Positions 40,623 through 53,766 of a stretch of 64,000 nt of DNA are shown piece after piece. The position numbers and the translations under genes were made by a program. How positions within the stretch are numbered: position 1 is the first letter of the stretch; the number at the start of each line of letters is the position of its first letter. The notes below the pieces were generated by a model that was not told where the DNA came from, made no database searches, and was given only the letters and a program-made list of their open reading frames with translations. This DNA comes from Sipunculus nudus (taxonomy: Eukaryota; Annelida; Sipuncula; Golfingiida; Sipunculidae): positions 4,591,464-4,655,463 of the forward strand of contig CM049320.1 in assembly GCA_026874595.1 (NCBI GenBank), written 5' to 3'.

Positions 40623-41839
40623 GTCTTTTGGCAACATAACTTAAAAAATTAAGAACAAATTTCGATGAAATTTTAAACAGGGTATGGTTAACACTCAAGG
40701 AAAAGTTAATTAAATTTGTTAGGTAAACTGGATCACCAATATATATATATTTCATATAATATTAAGGAATTTTTTACGTGGCATTTTCTTATCCCCATCA
40801 AAAGCCATGCAGAGCTATTTATTGGTATTAATTGGAGGCCACCTTTATTCAGAAGTTCATGAGATTTAAACATGGAGTTTTTGAACTTTGATACACATTT
40901 TCTGTGTAGCACACAGGCAAGTTTGATCATGATCCTGCGGAGGTAGATATGGAGTCTCAGACTACCTTCTAGATAATGTCAAATACATTAATCTTGTACC
41001 TGGTCTTCAGTGGGATGTGGGTGGTCTCCGTTTATCTGTTTTTCATGACAGCAGTATTTACTCTCTCCTCAGCTGTATACTCTGTCTCTCTTAGCCTGGC
41101 AGTTTTGCAACCATCCAATTTCTTATATGTCCCTCAGACATCTTTCTTTTCCCTCATCTATCTTTGTTCCCCCTGTACGGCATTTCCTCATCAGGTTTCA
41201 AGATCTTCCCTTCTGATTATATGTCCCAGTAGCTTAAGCAGTGTTCTTCTAATTGTTTTTGTGGAATTTCTTTCCACTTTGGCTTTCAGTAGAACCTCAT
41301 TTGTTTAAGAAAAACTTGATTAACCATCACATAGTTTAATTACCATGGTGAATTACTTTTTCGTTCTATCATGATGTCTTTTTTTCAAGTGACCGAGGAA
41401 AGTCCAGAATTTTTAGGAAAAGTGTTATTTTTAAGATCATTTTAAAACTTTTTTTCTAGTATTTGCATCATATATATCTGATGAAGATAACTTATTCATT
41501 TTAAATTTAGAGCTATTCCATAACTGAAGGGTGTGCTTTAATTAATATTTTTTTACTTTTGTGGATGACAATTTTTTTTTCTGCTGGCCTGTCTGCTCTC
41601 ACAGATCAGATGACTGAAATCAACAACTACTGAGAGATGCCACAATCACTGTATGCACACACTATTGTTATATGTGTAATACAAAATGTTCATTAAAAAT
41701 ATTATTCTTTTGTATTCAGGAGCATTTTTTTAGTTTAATGATTTGTAGCTGCCACATGTTTTCAGATCTGCAGAAGGCAAAAATTGAAAAAGATATGATT
41801 TGGAAGACAATCCCGGCATTGTCATGATGTTTTGTTCAT
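40623..41839. other. Non-genic DNA
   Basis: A 110-codon plus frame at 40976-41308 is hydrophobic and serine-rich with no recognised domain. No element structure. Confidence 0.4.
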
Positions 41840-41975
41840 CCTTGTTTGCATGTGTGTGTTTTGTGTTGTTCACAATATAACTCATGCAATCATAAACTGA
41901 ATCTCATGAAAGTTTCAGGTTGTTTCAAGAAAGGGCAAAAAAAGAATCAAATAGGTTTAGTGTGGATCTATAGCA
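41840..41975 (+). mobile_element. Family F fragment F4
   Basis: TTTGCATGTGTGTG...CAATATAACTCATGCAATCA and GAATCTCATGAAA match the 5' portions of the family F copies at 16180 and 19055. The 3' half is absent. Confidence 0.5.
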
Positions 41976-41994
41976 AGCAAAAAATACTCAACCT

Positions 41995-42384
41995 CATTCA
42001 GTGTTAAAATATTGAAAATCTGACTGAAAACATCTTTCATATGTCAGTTACAATGCATAATATATCAGGAAATTAGATCAGATCACTATTTTAATCTTGC
42101 CTAGGCAGGTTTTAAACTCGCCTAAGTGATATCAGGCAGATTTTAAACTCACCTGGATGATACCAGACGGATTTTAAACTCGCCTAGGCGAGATTAAAAT
42201 CCTGGCCTGCTTCATGATGGATTTCAATCTCGCCTAGGCCAGATTGCGATTGTGATCTCATCTAGGCGAGTTTTAAATCCGTCTGGGCAAGATCACAATT
42301 GCAGTCTCGCCTAGGCGAGATCACAATCGCAATCTCGTCTATGCGAATTTAAAATCTGCCTGGATTTTAATCTTGTCTCTGACA
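41995..42384 (-). mobile_element. Solo terminal arm of element H (H2)
   Basis: It matches the right arm of H1 (about 31075-31464) over its whole length, ends TCTGACA and runs directly into (TA)n at 42385-42402. No opposite arm or interior is present within the window. It contains the same CTAGGCGAG palindromes, with scattered point changes. It may result from recombination between arms or from a 5'-truncated insertion. Confidence 0.8.
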
Positions 42385-42402
42385 TATATATATATATATA
42401 TA

Positions 42403-43388
42403 CAGTAGGATTTTTTTTTCTTTGAAATATAAGATAAACAGACTGATGTGTGTCATGTGACCTGTTCAGACAAACTAGGCAGCAGTGAGTCCATTTTACT
42501 GTTCAGACAAGCATGGTTGTAGTGTGTCCATTTTATTGACCAATAAACAAGGCTGCAATGTGCAGGTATTATCTATCATTACAGAATAGTTTGAATTTTG
42601 AAGTTAGTAATCCACATGTAGATGTGCCAGCCTTAACCACTGTGTGTAGGTTTTATCTGGCCACGCTTAAATACAGACTGTTAGCCATGGCATCAGGGTG
42701 ACATAAAATGAACTCTTATGCTCATTGCTTCACATCTGCAGACTCATGCATTCACTTCTCTCCTGACAGCATCAAAAAGGCAGTAAAATTTTAGATGGCT
42801 CTTTCCAGCTAGGGCCCTGTATGGGTTACTGTGGCAGGTGGTACAGCATCCAATAAGCCCCCATAAAAATTACCCAAGATTAGTTTTATGTAAGTTTTCT
42901 GGCTCCCTAGTTGGAAAGTTTCATTATTGGAAGCCCCTGGCTTAAATGATTATCACCGCAACACTTGTAGGGGGCAGCCAGACACTCTATTATAGGGTAA
43001 GTTCATATTGACTGAGGCCTGTGATGGCTAGAATAGGCCAGACAGTTGCCGAAGACAGCATTTCTCAGGAACAATCATCCGGTACCTGTCCCCAGACAGT
43101 TCAAGATGGCCACATTTCAGAGCCAATCAAACTCCACACTGCCCTGTCACATGTAAATTCCCTCCAGGGTAATATTGTTAAATATAGCCTGTTCAGTGAT
43201 GTGATTGCCCAAAGGATGTTGGAGTTAATACAAAGTTAATAAGAAGATAACTGGGTGTTCAATAATATATTGATAACCAGGGGTGTGGAAGTTATTACAA
43301 AGTTAGGACAAGAAAGTGGTCAGTGGCCAATACCCTAACCAGTAATCCTAATCCAACTCCATTCAGTGGTTGGCTCTTTATGATAATT
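42403..43388. other. Non-genic DNA
   Basis: No gene or repeat is recognised between the H arm and B3. Confidence 0.4.
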
Positions 43389-45122
43389 GTATCCGCCAAA
43401 ACAGAGTTTTGCGGATACTATGTTTTCAGCTGCACGCCGCCGTCGCCGCGTAGGTGTCCGGAGAACTCCTCCGTAACCGCTGGGTGGAATTTTACGAAAC
43501 CCGGGATTATGTTCGGGTCACATATGAACTGCTGCGCCCCGATTTTGTTTTGACCTCTGACCTTTCCTCTGCGCTCTGCGTCCGTTTGTGCGTCTGTTTC
43601 CACACATAAACCCACATATCTCAGGAACCATTTGACCGATCAGGAAAATTTTTTTGCACAAATGTAGCCCTTGGAGAGCTTTATAACATACACAAAAAAT
43701 GGTGGCGCCACCTGCAACCATGTTTGCACAGTGTCCATCTGTTCGTCTGCCTTGGGTTAAAATCACTCATATCTCTGCAGTGACTTGACTAATTCACCTG
43801 AAATTCGGCATGCGTAAACATCCTCGATAGCTTTTCTGATTTTTTGACAGGTGGCGCCACCTACATTCACGTTTACGCTGCAGACATCCAAGCTCATATC
43901 TTGGGAACCGTTTGACCGATCAGGAAAATTTTTTTGCACAAATGTAGCCCTTGGAGAGCTTTATAACATACACAAAAAATGGTGGAGCCACCTGCAACCA
44001 TGTTTGCACAGTGTCCATCTGTTCGTCTGCCTTGGGTTAAAATCACTCATATCTCTGCAGTGACTTGACTAATTCACCTGAAATTCGGCATGCGTATACA
44101 TCCTGGATAGCTTTTCTGATTTTATGACAGGTGGCGCCACCTACATTCACCTTTACGCTGCAGACATCCAAGCCCATATCTCAGAAAAACCATTTGACCG
44201 ATTGAGCCAAAATTTTGCCTGTGTATAGATCTCACATAGCTCTTTATCATACGCAAAACTGGTGGCGCCACCTGCAGCCATTTTTGCACAGCTCCTGTCT
44301 GTTTGTCAGCCATGGGATAAAATCACTCATATCTCAGCAGTGGTTTGACATATCTGCCTAAAATTTTGCAGGTTTATACATCCCCGACAGCTCTCTTGAT
44401 TTTATGACAGGTGGCGCCACCTGCATTCTAGTTTATGCAGCAGACATCCAAGCTCATATCTCGGGAACCGTTTGATCGATCAGGAAAATTTTTTTGCACA
44501 AATGTAGCCCTTGGAGAGCTTTATAACATACACAAAAAATGGTGGTGCCACCTGCAACCATGTTTGCACAGTGTCCATCTGTTCGTCTGCCTTGGGTTAA
44601 AATCACTCATATCTCTGCAGTGACTTGACTAATTCACCTGAAATTCGGCATGCGTATACATCCTGGATAGCTTTTCTGATTTAATGACAGGTGGCGCCAC
44701 CTTCATTCACCTTTACGCTGCAGACATCCAAGCTCATATCTCGGGAACCATTTGACCGATTGAGCCAAAATTTTGCATGTGTATAGTTCTCACATAGCTC
44801 TTTATCATTCCCAAAACTGGTGGCGTCACCTGCAACCATTTTTGCTCAGTGTCCATCTGTTTGTCTGCCACAGGCTAAAATCACTCATATACATGTAGTG
44901 GTTTGACTTATCTGCCTTAAATTTTGCATATGTATACAACTTGGACGGCTTTCTGGATTTTGTGGTAGGGGGGGCAACCTACATATACCATTTGGCTGCA
45001 GACATCCATGCTAATATGCAACACTCTATTTCCCCTTGCCACTCAATCCATGCCTCACTTCACCCATTCCACTCTGATTTAGGCGGATACACGTAGTCGC
45101 TTGTCGACTACCCGTATTCTAG
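43389..45122 (+). mobile_element. Family B element B3
   Basis: Ends are as in B1: the GTATCCGCC hairpin at 5', and GGCGGATACACGTAGTCGCT, the CGACTAC arm and TTCTAG at 3', with TT on both sides. The core holds about four 280-bp units with GGTGGCGCCACC or variants at alternating spacings. B1 and B3 differ mainly by a small indel in the CCG-rich stretch after the 5' hairpin and by scattered substitutions. No coding capacity. Confidence 0.85.
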
Positions 45123-45539
45123 TTAAAACAATGTCTTTGGGCCTCCGTAGGGACAAAAGAAACTGATGTAGGCCAACAATTGAAAGGAAACCTTGAATGA
45201 ACAAAAAAAACATATGATGGTTATCCAGGTTACCTCCAAAGTTTAATAGATTGTGCCTTAGATATCATCCTAACCAGTGACACAATTTCAGCAAAGTATG
45301 TTCAGAACATCTTTTAGTAAATTTGCACACAGACAAAAACCAAAGTACCAAGGGTAAAACATCACACACCAGGTGGAAGGATAATGATTAAAGTGCAGTT
45401 CAATAATAGGATTCTCCAAAGGGAACTGAAGTTAATATGCTAAGTTATATTTTATATAGAGTTACCTGTTGTTGGTGATGGATTTGATAGGAATTATAAT
45501 TTGAGGATGAAATAAATTGTCCTTTCCTTGTGCAAACAA
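45123..45539. other. Non-genic DNA
   Basis: It lies between B3 and the LINE relic. It may include the decayed 3' untranslated part of the LINE, but nothing diagnostic is visible. Confidence 0.35.
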
Positions 45540-46029
45540 GCTGATGGTTGATGAGACCCATTCATGACCAGCAGGTCTTTCCACGGTGGCTGCAGGAGAA
45601 CGTCTCATCTATGGTTTTCTCTACTTATAACCACAGTTTTTCTGTTTTGTCAGCTGCCTGGGTGGTCCACTGGAGTGGTTGATGTATGTTACATGCTGTG
45701 AGGGCCTTCTGTTAATCTTCCTGGATGCTCTCTCTTGTGGTGGCCAGAAGACAATTGACTGTACAATGTTATCTTTGATATTTTTACCTGTGCTGTCATT
45801 CACAGCTGCAACTTTAGTAGAGTGGCCTTGATGCTAGTGACTTTGGCTTACTAGGGCATCTCTGTGTTGATTTTGTAATCACTCCAGTGGATTTTCATTG
45901 TAGTGTGCAGATACAGTGTTGTTGCAGTCTGTCCATGAGGTGCATGTGAGAGCAGTATATGACCCATGACTCAGAACTGTGTAAGAGAATGGTCAGAACA
46001 ATGGCTCCGTATACACTGATCTCTGTCTT
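45540..46029 (-). pseudogene. LINE reverse transcriptase relic, C-terminal part
   Basis: On the minus strand, frames in succession read SVYGAIVLTILLHSSESWVI, then IHWSDYKINTEMP, then TSIKATLLKLQL, then QLSSGHHK and HVTYINHSSGPP. These correspond in order to the C-terminal region of ORF2 of common non-LTR retrotransposons: the 'YRAVVLT.LLYGSE.W' block, the 'IRWQD...N.EVL' block, the 'TSIE..L...QLRW.GH' block, and the 'YGEL..G.R..G.PRKRYKD' block. Frameshifts and stops break it, so it is dead. It is contiguous in origin with 53208-55330, separated by element G2. The clade is not determined. Confidence 0.8.
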
Positions 46030-46589
46030 ACTATACGCCCTTCATATGATGGGAGTATTATGGTATACCCACTGTATGTCCATCCTTCCGTTTACTGTTA
46101 GTGTCGCATTGATAACTTACTGGGGCTTTGAAGGATTATCAGGAAACTCACCATAACTACTTACCAACAGATGATCTGGCCCGAGTTTGATTATGGGCAA
46201 CATTCACTCATAATTTAATAAGGTCACGGATCACTAGGCTACTTTGTGGTGTAGCTGCGATAACTCATGAAGAATTTGAAGGATTCTGATAAAACTCATC
46301 AAAAATGTTAATCAATAAAATATCTCACCTAAGTTTGATTTCCAGCAAAATCCATGCATATTTAATAAGGTCAGAGGTCACGGCACTTTGTAGGCATTTT
46401 GGTGCCTTACAAAAAATCCTATGGATTTTCATGAAATTCATTATTAGCGAACCTGTGAGCTTATGCGATGGTGTGGCTTCGTCCGTCGTCCGTCGTCCGT
46501 GGTCCGTCGTCTATACATTAACCCATACTATCTTGAAAACGGCAAGAATTAGCATCATGAAATTTTATGCATAAAATTAGTCATCTAAA

Positions 46590-48240
46590 AAACTCTATCG
46601 GATTTTGCTTATTTTTTGGCTAACTGCATTTTCTTAGATTTTATAGGGAAAAAGCTAAAAAAGCTTAAAAAATCTTCTTCTCTGAATCTGGTTAGCCAAA
46701 TTGTCCAATATATTACAGAAATGATTCCTGGAACAATCTCTCTCAAGTTTGTTCGAATGGTTTAAGTTCGGTTATTTTTGGCCGAGTTACAGGAAGTTGA
46801 ACTTAGTCATCTGTCCAAAAAAGCATACTTAAATTACAATCTCAGAAATGGCAAGAGCTATCATCACCAAATTTTATGCCAATGTTGGTCACATGAGTCA
46901 TATCTGAAATTGAGGTATTGGTGGCGCCACCTGCATCAGCCTTTTTTGTACAGGGGTCATCAGTGCCAGTATCATACTGACAGCTACAAATAACTTCTTC
47001 TCTGAAACGATAAGGCAAAATTGTTTAATATCACACAGAAATGATCCTAGGGTAGTGCTTTCTGAAGTTTGTTCAAATGGTCTCAGTTCAGTGACTTTTG
47101 GCTAAGTAATGGGAAGCTGAATTTAGTCATATGCCATAACAGCCCATTTTAGCTAAGTGGCTACAAAAATCTTCTTCTCAAAAACCACTGGGCCAAATTC
47201 TTAAATCTCACACATTAATTATCCTAAGATGTTGATAATTCAAGTTTGTTCAAATGGTCTCAGTTCAGTGACTTTTGGCTGAGTTATGGGAAGCTGAATT
47301 TAGTCATATGCCATAACAGCCCATGTTAGCTAAGTGGCTACAAAAATCTTCTTCTCAAAAACAACGGGGCCAAATTCTTAAATCTCACACTTCAAATGGT
47401 CTCAGTTCAGTGACTTTTGGCCGAGTTATGGGAAGCTGAATTTAGTCATATGCCATAATAGCCCATGTTAGCTAAGTGGCTACAAAAATCTTCTTCTCAA
47501 AAACCACTGGGCCAAATTCTTAAATCTCACACATTTATTAACCTTAGATGTTGATAATTCAAGTTTGTTCAAATGGTTTTGGTCCATTTGGTCCATTTTG
47601 CTGTATTTTCCCATATGAATTATAAACCTACAAAACGTTTTTTTCACTGATGATACTGAGGCCAGTTTGTTTAATATTTTGCAAGAACAATTCACTGAAT
47701 AATTCTTATCATAATTGTCTTTTATGGTTCCAAAGAATGAATTTTGGCTGAATTATAAAGATTGAATTGAGTCATTTTACCATATATGTTAGCTGTGTGA
47801 AGCAGATACATCTATCCTAGCACCAGTTTATTAGCATCCATTACATCATGCATCTAGACATTTAGATTTCAGGTTATCTCTGGAAAATATTGACAAGAAT
47901 GTTTTTTAAAAGCTTTTAAAAAATGTAGATATATGATATTACAGATCATCTGTACACTAACTCATAATTTCTCAGGAATAGCAGGAGTTACCATCCCCAA
48001 ATTTCATGCAGTTATCTGTCACATATCAAATGTTGATGGATTCAGCTTATTTTTGCGATCTGCATTTACTTAGATTTTACCGGGAAAAAGCTGAAAAAAA
48101 ACTTTAAAAGTCTTCTTCTTGTAAACGGTCCATCCAAATTGTTCAATATTTTACAGAAATGATCCCAGAGGCGAGCCCTCTCAAGTTTGTTCAAATGGTT
48201 TGTGTTGGATAACTATTAGCAGAGTTACATAACAGGCCAA
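46590..48240. repeat. Diverged tandem modules of E1
   Basis: The unit contains GGGAAGCTGAATTTAGTC, AGCTAAGTGGCTACAAAAAT, TCTTCTTCTC, GGGCCAAATTCTTAAATCTC and CAAGTTTGTTCAAATGGT. GGGAAGCTGA occurs at 47111, 47288 and 47430, giving periods of about 177 and 142 bp; outer units are more diverged. One GGTGGCGCCACC lies at about 46921. Confidence 0.75.
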
Positions 48241-48364
48241 GATTGTGTATGTTTCCTGAATAGGTTGAGAAACTGCCAACTGTTTCAGATTTAGCAACAG
48301 ATCAAGAGTTCATTCAGTGCAGCCAAATATAGGTCAACAGTTCAATCAGTGCAGCCAACCACAA

Positions 48365-48448
48365 GGCATGTGATCACCTCATGGGCAGCATGTGATCATC
48401 TCATGGGTAGCATGTGATCACCTCAGGAGTATCATGTGATCTACTCAG
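48365..48448. repeat. 22-bp minisatellite, four copies
   Basis: Imperfect units of the form GCATGTGATCACCTCATGGG repeat four times just before the A4 insertion. Each has a short palindrome centred on TGATCA. Confidence 0.8.
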
Positions 48449-48460
48449 GCCAGACTTTTT

Positions 48461-51075
48461 AGCTCAGCTGACTATAAGTCATCTTAGCTATAGTCGTGGT
48501 CCATTGTCCGTCGTCCGTCCGTCTGTCCGTCTGTCCGTCGGTCCGTAGATGTGGCACGTTTTGAAACCGTAAGATGTAGGAATCCAAAATTCAGCATAAT
48601 GTTAGATGTCCCCAAGATCTCCTACCAAGCCGAAAACTGGGTCTTTGCGACTTCGTTCCTTTGAGAAATTAAGGAAAAACCTCAATTTTTTATTGAAAAC
48701 CTATTTTCACACTTCAGGACTGCCTAATATCAAAACCACTCATCTGTTTTCCCTCATATTTACCATAAATATTCTTCTATATAGTTCCTAAGTACATGCC
48801 AGAAATTATGTCTGTATTATATAATTTAAAAAAGTTATGGGCCCAAACATAATGCATTTTGTAAAAAATCAGGAAAGATATTTGATCACTTAACACAAAA
48901 CTTGTTAAAGCTATGGACTTTTTTTCCAGTAATATAACTTTAATTTATCAAAATTAAATTGTATACCCAAAATTAGATCAAAATCTTTTAAATTTTGTAA
49001 AATATTAACAAAAATAAAAAATTGGTACCTTAAATTTTGCCCAACTTTGACCATGGCACGTTTTTTTCCTGTAAGTACTGTGAATTTAATTTTCTCAGCA
49101 TGTTTTTGTTAGCATTTTGTCTGTTAACACCAAAAATTTGAAACCAGTTGATCAAAAACTGTAGATTTTATTCAAGTTTTCAAGCACCATGTAACAATTT
49201 GTTTACATTAAGCTAGTGTTATGCAGTTTGCAAGAGCTCAGCTCCCCAGCTTCAACCCAGTTTCTAAAATTTGGCATACAATTAGATGTCTACAAAATTC
49301 CCTACCATGCCAAGAATTTGGTCACTAGGACTTAATACCTTTGAGATATTAATGAAAAACTTCATTTTTCCATTAAAAACCCATTGTTACACTTCAAGAC
49401 TGCCTAATATCAAAACCACTGATGTGACTTTAATCATATATAATATACATATTTTTCTATACATTCTCTATGCATATGCAAGAAAAGATGTCAGTATTGC
49501 GTAATTGTTTTAAGTTATGGGCCCAAACATAATGCACTATGTAAAAAATCAAGAAATATATTTACTCCCTTAACAAGGGGATTGCTGAAGCTAGAGTTTT
49601 TTTGCCAGGGATGTAACATTATTTAATCAAGATTCAATTGAATACCCCAAATTAGTCTTGAATTTTTCAAATTTTATATGTTATTAGTATAAATATAAAA
49701 TTAGTACCTTAAATTTTGCCCAACTTTGACCATGGCACATTTGTTTCTTGTGAGCACGGTTGATATAATTTTCATATCATGCACACAAGGATTTCAGCTT
49801 TTTAGTTTAGAAAGCTGAAAGAAATTGGCCAAAAATTGTAGCTTTTATTAACGTTTTTATGAGACCATGTCAGACCTTAACTCTCTCCAGCCCCTCTTGA
49901 GTCACCTGTATGTTGACCTTGTTGAACTTTCAGCAAATTATGCATGCTTGAGGCGAGCCATACACTGGGGCAGGTAGGCAGCTTATGGCTAGCCACAGTT
50001 GATCCAGGTGTCCAACCCAACTCATCTAGTAGTTTTAACCAACAACATAACAATTAACAATAAATTAATAAATTTTTTTTGTTTTTTTAAAAACAAATTA
50101 AAGAAAAATAAAAAGGAATTTGTTAGTTTATAATAATGATACTGATGATATAAGAATCTTGTATCGATGGATAGAATGTCACGTACTCCAAATAACACCA
50201 TGCAGTCACCTATGGTATTTTTCAGTTCAATTTTAATGATAAAAAAGTAAATCATATTATTCGTTACTAATCATTAGGGATCATATGAAGGAAATTAATG
50301 ATAGACAAAGATGCAGTTGATAATATTAATCTAGATTCCTACTGTGTCTAGTGTGTACATTGATGTGAAATTAGTCCAAAATGAATATATTACATTTTTT
50401 TTTTTTAATATAAATAAAAGCCATAAAACCAGGTACTTTTGATCATAATTTAAATGTGTGAATTTTGTATATTCTGGATTCTCAACATCATTGTTTGGTG
50501 AAAACTGAATAAATGCCAGTAATGGTGGGAATACTTTGCAATTGTATTTAAATACGAATATGAATATGTACTCCATTATAAAATTTCTTGCATAAAGAAT
50601 TGGAATTCAGGTAAAAATGAAAGTATATGAATACCAGTACAAATACTTTCAAAATGTATTCATGAATGCATTCATGAATATATTCTTTAATATAATTTTA
50701 ATAATCATTTCAGTTATATTTCATTTTAAAAAATCATAAGATTCTCTTATTATTTTTAATAAAAATTATATTTGGGACAGTATTTGTATTTTTTTTAATA
50801 AATAGTTGAACTCTTATATCATATGTTCTGCTTATAAGTTATATGGCCAAGTCAAAATCTGTGTGACAATAGTACTCCATTTGTTAATAAAATAAATGAA
50901 ATCAATCCTCTTCCCTGTCTCCAAAGATAATATCATAATCATACATAAGCTAAACAACAACAACTCATAATAAAGCTTATATTTATTACCACACCAAACC
51001 AGCATGTGCCTCATTCCTAAATCATATTTTTTAATCATATATAACAGCTGAGCGCCGTGACCCATAGGTCCCTTG
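48461..51075 (+). mobile_element. Family A element A4, full-length reference copy
   Basis: The head AGCTCAGCTGACTATAAGTC with (GTCC)n follows a T run. Two diverged core units have a period of about 690 bp, with CTACCAAGCC at the first and CTACCATGCC at the second. An AT-rich 3' part shared with A1 ends with the tail CAGCTGAGCGCCGTGACCC, the hairpin and CTTG before TT. The 3' TCAGCTGAG-type sequence is the inverted 5' terminus. It is inserted in element E1 and is the most complete A copy here. It encodes no protein. Confidence 0.85.
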
Positions 51076-51077
51076 TT

Positions 51078-52540
51078 TAATTCTTTGGTTTACAAACATG
51101 ATTGACAAAAGTGATAGGTAGGAGGTAGGAAAAAAAAAAAATTGGAACAAACCTGGAAACTTGTGTTCGTGAATCCTGTATTAGCCAGTTGGGTTATAAA
51201 ATTCATATTTAAATGGCACTATATAAACCTGTATAAAATATATAAAAATAATATATAAAAATTAAAATATTAGCATTATCCTCTTGAGTTTTCACATGAA
51301 TCATGCGTGTGCCATGTTATTTCAAGCCATTCAAATGTCATCAAAGGTAAAATAATGACAAATTAAAGTTTAATCAGTATAACATATATGATTTCATACA
51401 CACCTGAAATAAAACTTCAATCACTGTCACTGCCAAGTGAACTGCCTATTTTATAAAGTTTTACAAATTAAAGACCAGTCAAATACTTATACTAATACAA
51501 AATAATATATTTTTGTCAGATATGCAAGGAGAAAACTAAATATTCACTGCCAGCATGATAGATTGCAGTTTTAATTTTCAGTCGTGAATGACAATAACAA
51601 CAACAATATGCGACCTGCAGCTATTCGCCTATTGTTTATCATACGTCAACAACATGGAACGCGAGTTGTTTGATTCATGACCATTTCCTTTTTGGTGTTG
51701 CGCATGTTTGATAGTCCTTTGAATATACAACAACTGCTAATAAAATGATGTTTCCATTGGAGATCACATTGAATTATTCAACTATTTCAAAATTTAAAAA
51801 AGTATTAATAATCTTTATTTATTAATAGAGATCTGCATTTCTTACCACAGCCGTGACAGAACGTACCATACTCAGTTTAATATACTGTCACTTGGTCACT
51901 GTCAGTCCGGTTTTGCTTTTCGGCATCCATACACAACAAAGCTTCCATCACATCCATTTGGAACAATTAAATGAATCCTTTTTAAGTTTCTGCATTTTAA
52001 ATGACTTTCATTTTAGCTTGTTTGGCTATAAAAATACCCGCAAAGTCAACGCTTCACATAAACCCGCGCAACTAAGACAACAGTCGAAAATACTACAGAA
52101 ACCCGGTGAATTCCTGAAGTTTTCTAAGAGTACATGACGACCTCATGTAGTATATAATCTCATCTGTTCAGTAATTTTTTTTTAAGCGATACAAGACTAC
52201 GTTTTTAAGTTTTGACAAGTTATAATATTTTTTAAGAGTAAACTTGTGAAACTTAGCCAATTTGCAGTTATAAATAGCGTCTGACTTTGAGTGCAATAAT
52301 TAGTCTTTAGAAGTAAATTTGTTTGTATATCCAGCCAGTTATAAACAGTGGCAAGCTGGTAAAGCTGCTATGCAACCAAACTAATTATCTTTTCTAATTC
52401 ACATCTATCTATAACAAATATGTTTAACGAGGTGAATATGACCTAAACGCTGGTTTGAAAATGTACTGTAGTGCAGAAAACGAACTTTGAAAACTCTCCA
52501 AGAATTCTCAATTTCCCTGCTGAATCTTTTGACTACTTGA
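51078..52540. other. Unique-looking segment inside E1
   Basis: This DNA lies between A4 and the E1 3' end and does not resemble any other sequence in the window. It is less repetitive and has more CG dinucleotides near 51590-51680 than its surroundings. A 94-codon plus frame (51853-52137) is unrecognised. It could be host sequence picked up by the element, or the ordinary 3' body of family E. Confidence 0.35.
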
Positions 52541-52735
52541 TGGCCAATCAGTTGCATTTATGGCCCAAGGATACCCTATTGTGATTGGCTTAAACCCTCC
52601 ATCTGTCACTATGAAAGTGACCTTATTAGCCAATCATAAGAGTTCTAACGTTTGAAGTGATCTAATAAACACGGTCTCTAAACATTTCATTTGTCAACAA
52701 CCGTGTTGGATTTGGCGACGCAATATAAAAGGAAA
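52541..52735 (+). promoter_or_regulatory. Promoter-like cluster: three CCAAT/ATTGG boxes and a TATA box
   Basis: CCAAT (52541), ATTGG (about 52582) and CCAAT (about 52631) are followed by GCAATATAAAAGGAAAA with TATAAAAG at 52724. Downstream an ATG at 52747 opens a short frame (MPILFFSEMRKSEVGGF...) of 23 codons. The order and spacing resemble a pol II core promoter with CCAAT elements. No downstream gene is recognised, since the E1 terminus follows within 230 bp. Confidence 0.35.
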
Positions 52736-52953
52736 ATAAAGTCAAAATGCCAATTTTATTTTTTTCTGAAATGAGGAAATCGGAGGTCGGCGGGTTTGTA
52801 AACCGAAAAATTTTGTGATGTTTGTGTATTGTTTCTTGTTCAAAATGTTTAGTACTTGCATTGTTCATATATATGAAAAGTAGTGGTTCAGCTTTGAAGC
52901 GTTATACCTGGTGTATATTCATATGCACAGGTTCGCATTAGGCCTGTAGGCCT

Positions 52954-53091
<138 letters not shown>

Positions 53092-53207
53092 AATAGAGTT
53101 TCTCACCTGAATTACCTTCTCATCAAAATTCACACATATTTAATGAGGTCAGATGTCACGTACAAGATACACTACGGGTGTATTATGCACGTTTGCAGTG
53201 CTCTTTG

Positions 53208-53745
53208 TTATGACTTTGTTGTTTGCTCCACACCACCGTATGAAGCCTTCTGAAGGTCCTGTTGGCCTTTGCTAGCCCGTTGTACACTTTCTTGCCAATT
53301 CTAGAATCAGTGGAAATAACACTCCCAAGATTGCAGTATTCCTGCACTGTATTCAGCCTCTGGTCTGAGCCTGGTTGATAGCTCCAGGTACTTGGTACAG
53401 AGCACTACCTGAGCATTCTAGTGGAGGAATTTGAACTGCATTAGACTTACGTCTAGGCAAAAATGGTCAGAAGCCTTCGAGTCTACAAAGTGTGAAGTAA
53501 TACACTACAAAGCCCTTAATTTGCATATGTATGATCAGAGCAGCATACCCAGCAGATGAGGGACCTTTGAATCGGTTGTTCCATGGTCTTGGAGCATGTG
53601 TATAATGCTTACAACTGCCTGCCAAGTTTAGGTTTATATCTGTGCAGAATCTGAAGTTGACCACCTTGTCTTCAGATCTTTCATCACTTATTCCATCATC
53701 ATCATCAACATCATGGAACAAATACAGCCTTATCTCATACTGTAA
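53208..53745 (-). pseudogene. LINE reverse transcriptase relic, middle part
   Basis: Read on the minus strand, the 53721-53467 frame gives DDDDGISDERSEDKVVNFRF, a degraded match to the RT region before the catalytic box. SAGYAALIIHM stands where FADDAAL is expected, so the catalytic aspartates are gone. Then come LGSVISTDSRIGKKV and [16 protein letters not shown], matching the 'YLGS..S....ID.EI..RI.KA..AFGRL...VW' block. The segment stops at the G2 boundary and its frame continues at 46029. Confidence 0.8.
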
Positions 53746-53766
53746 GTGCTGGTTTTTCAGAAAGGC

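Noticed and set aside
40976-41308. 110-codon hydrophobic frame as a membrane protein
   Set aside because: It is serine/leucine/phenylalanine-rich in T-rich DNA, as expected for a chance frame. No promoter or splice context.
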